Part shown: positions 62,850 through 64,000 of the stretch, in pieces
Position numbering within the stretch: position 1 is the stretch's first letter
Layout of the letters: every line of letters begins with the position of its first letter
Assembly: GCA_024579835.1 (NCBI GenBank)
Contig: CP102060.1
Span: 992,001 to 1,056,000 of the forward strand
Source: Clostridiaceae bacterium HFYG-1003
GTDB lineage: Bacteria > Bacillota > Clostridia > Clostridiales > Clostridiaceae
DNA: 64,000 nucleotides
Direction of reading: 5' to 3'
Notes under the pieces: model-generated
The model's input: the letters and a program-made list of their open reading frames with translations, nothing else
Database searches by the model: none
What the model was told of the DNA's origin: nothing
Made by a program: the position numbers and the translations under genes

Positions 62850-63896
62850 ATGAAAAAGAAGAACGTTTTAAATTTGATTAAATACCACGCAGAAAAAAAT
62901 GATGCTGCATTTCGCAATGAAGCTTATGAAATAGCAAAACACTTTGATACCGTAAATGATTATCAGCTCTCCGAGTATATTATTGCATTATTATCGGATG
63001 TGAATACATTCGTTCCGCAAATGGATGAAACGACATCCGGATATTTCAAAAAAGTGAATGTAACCACCGATCCGCTTCCCTTGCCAGATTCCATTAAAGA
63101 CAATGTAGTAGGTATAATCAATGCGGCAGGCCATAATGTTGGCGTTAATAAGTTTCTGTTCGAAGGACCGCCAGGTACAGGCAAGACGGAAACAGCCAAG
63201 CAATTGGCTCGAATCTTGGACCGGGAATTGTTTGCTGTCAATTTCGATACCGTAATTGACAGCAAATTGGGTCAGACTTCCAAGAATATAGCGGCATTGT
63301 TTGATGAGATCAATCGTTTTCCGCACCCCGAGCGCATTCTGATATTACTTGATGAACTGGATGCCATTGCCATTGATCGTATCAATTCCAATGATTTAAG
63401 GGAGATGGGGCGGGCAACTTCGGCTGTTTTAAAAGGCCTGGACGGGCTCAGTGATCAGGTCATGTTAATTGCAACAACGAACTTGTTTCGTTCCTTTGAC
63501 AAAGCGTTAATCAGACGATTTGATTCCGTGATCGATTTCAGTCGATATACCAGGGAAGATTTGGTGGAGATAGGAGAAATTATTCTCAATGATCTATTGG
63601 TTAAGTTCAAAAAAGCCGGCAGGAATATGAGGTTATACCGCAAGATTTTAAATTGCATGGATCCGATCCCTTATCCAGGAGAATTGAAAAATTTGATAAA
63701 AACTAGTTTGGCATTCAGTGATCCAAATAACGAATACGATTATTTGAAGCGATTGTATGCATCGACATTAGGAAAGAACCGTAGTGCTGATTACAAAGAA
63801 ATGCAGAGTAAGGGTTTCACTGTTCGTGAGATCGAATTACTGACCGGAGTATCAAAAAGCCAGGTATCACGGGAGATAAAGGAGTCTAAGGAATGA
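62850..63896 (+). CDS. AAA+ ATPase with C-terminal helix-turn-helix
   Basis: A 348-residue ATPase of the SpoVK/FtsH-like AAA fold. The N-terminal 85 residues are helical and probably bind a partner. Walker A is FLFEGPPGTGKTETAKQLAR, Walker B ILILLDELDAIAIDR, sensor 1 LIATTNLFRSFDKALIRRFD with the arginine finger, then the lid domain. The last 30 residues, KGFTVREIELLTGVSKSQVSREIKE, form an HTH of the resolvase/Hin type. The stop overlaps the next start (ATGA), and that gene begins like an S8 protease. AAA ATPase plus S8 protease pairs are known as recurrent bacterial modules; a defence or stress role is inference. Confidence 0.85.
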   Translation: MKKKNVLNLIKYHAEKNDAAFRNEAYEIAKHFDTVNDYQLSEYIIALLSDVNTFVPQMDETTSGYFKKVNVTTDPLPLPDSIKDNVVGIINAAGHNVGVNKFLFEGPPGTGKTETAKQLARILDRELFAVNFDTVIDSKLGQTSKNIAALFDEINRFPHPERILILLDELDAIAIDRINSNDLREMGRATSAVLKGLDGLSDQVMLIATTNLFRSFDKALIRRFDSVIDFSRYTREDLVEIGEIILNDLLVKFKKAGRNMRLYRKILNCMDPIPYPGELKNLIKTSLAFSDPNNEYDYLKRLYASTLGKNRSADYKEMQSKGFTVREIELLTGVSKSQVSREIKESKE

Positions 63897-64000
63897 ATAA
63901 TCTCTTGCAGCTTAAAGGACGTTTTGAACAGGCGCCTAATTCATCCCGGCCTGGTTTGCCCAGCCTTCCAAAAAGTCAATCGGTTCAAGTTTCTGAGATG
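63893..64000 (+). CDS. Probable S8 (subtilisin-like) peptidase, N-terminus only
   Basis: 36 codons before the window ends: MNNLLQLKGRFEQAPNSSRPG, then LPSLPKSQSVQVSEM. The LLQLKGRFEQxPNxSRPGxP-type start resembles the N-terminus of S8-family peptidases encoded beside AAA ATPases. The catalytic domain lies beyond the window, so the call depends on this short match and the ATGA coupling. Confidence 0.5.
   Translation, partial: MNNLLQLKGRFEQAPNSSRPGLPSLPKSQSVQVSEM

Noticed and set aside
1-64000. tRNA, rRNA, CRISPR arrays or a replication origin
   Set aside because: Scanning by eye found no cloverleaf-type sequences, no rRNA cores, no spacer-repeat arrays and no dnaA-box cluster. A dedicated tRNA or RNA-family search would be needed to exclude small RNAs.

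Overview
The window looks like chromosomal DNA of a low-to-medium-GC Firmicute, probably a Clostridia relative. The grounds are strong Shine-Dalgarno sites with frequent TTG starts, sigma-A-type promoters, a long-form clostridial PRPP synthetase, an XRE-type helix-turn-helix fused to a sugar dehydrogenase, and Gram-positive SH3-repeat secreted proteins. No rRNA, tRNA or species marker is present, so this assignment is inference. Base composition is patchy: about 4-20 kb and 38-41.5 kb are clearly AT-rich, whereas 30-38 kb and 41.6-57 kb are balanced to GC-rich. This suggests separate acquisitions.

Layout. (1) 1-3.8 kb: insertion sequences, comprising an IS91-type relic, a complete IS5-type element with CTAA target duplication, and an IS1182-like element preceded by a large nested inverted repeat. 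(2) 5-20 kb: an AT-rich exopolysaccharide/capsule locus (initiating sugar-phosphate transferase, four glycosyltransferases, Wzy-like polymerase, Wzx-like flippase, two hexapeptide acyltransferases, UDP-GlcNAc 2-epimerase, an HTH-fused UDP-glucose dehydrogenase, a UDP-glucuronate epimerase). It contains a decayed IS110 relic and a broken acyltransferase-3 gene. (3) 20-29.2 kb: a nest of mobile DNA. An IS5 fragment abuts a complete IS1634/IS4-like element, which abuts a truncated IS66 element. The IS66 tnpC gene is split by a recombinase-in-trio (RIT) element; an IS21 end and a 5'-truncated second IS1634 copy follow. (4) 29.2-38 kb: an AraC-type regulator divergent from a GDP-mannose/GDP-fucose supply operon (gmd, fcl, manC, manA, NUDIX, phosphohexomutase, galE), which would feed the polysaccharide locus. 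(5) 38-41.5 kb: an AT-rich defence-like insert, namely an OLD-type ATPase/TOPRIM nuclease split by a +1 frameshift plus a UvrD-like helicase (Gabija-like). (6) 41.5-45.7 kb: marR with a palindromic operator, a CobC-like phosphatase, cobU, cobS and prs. (7) 45.9-49 kb: two membrane proteins (one DUF5058-like) with an M20 amidohydrolase. (8) 49.5-52.6 kb: a WG-repeat protein and two unrecognised proteins. (9) 52.8-57.3 kb: a sigma-A promoter, cobalamin riboswitch and terminator in front of cobT-btuF-btuC-btuD. (10) 57.4-62.7 kb: two duplicated secreted SH3-repeat proteins with matching promoters. (11) 62.8 kb to the end: an AAA+ ATPase with a C-terminal HTH, overlapping the start of an apparent S8 protease gene cut by the window edge.

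The most unusual items are the RIT element, whose removal restores the IS66 reading frame exactly and whose ends show mirrored recombinase-site architecture; the frameshifted Gabija-like locus; the HTH-UDP-glucose dehydrogenase fusion; the conserved small coiled-coil gene carried by the IS1634-like element; the structured leader of the IS1182-like transposase; and the AAA+/S8 pair at the right edge.
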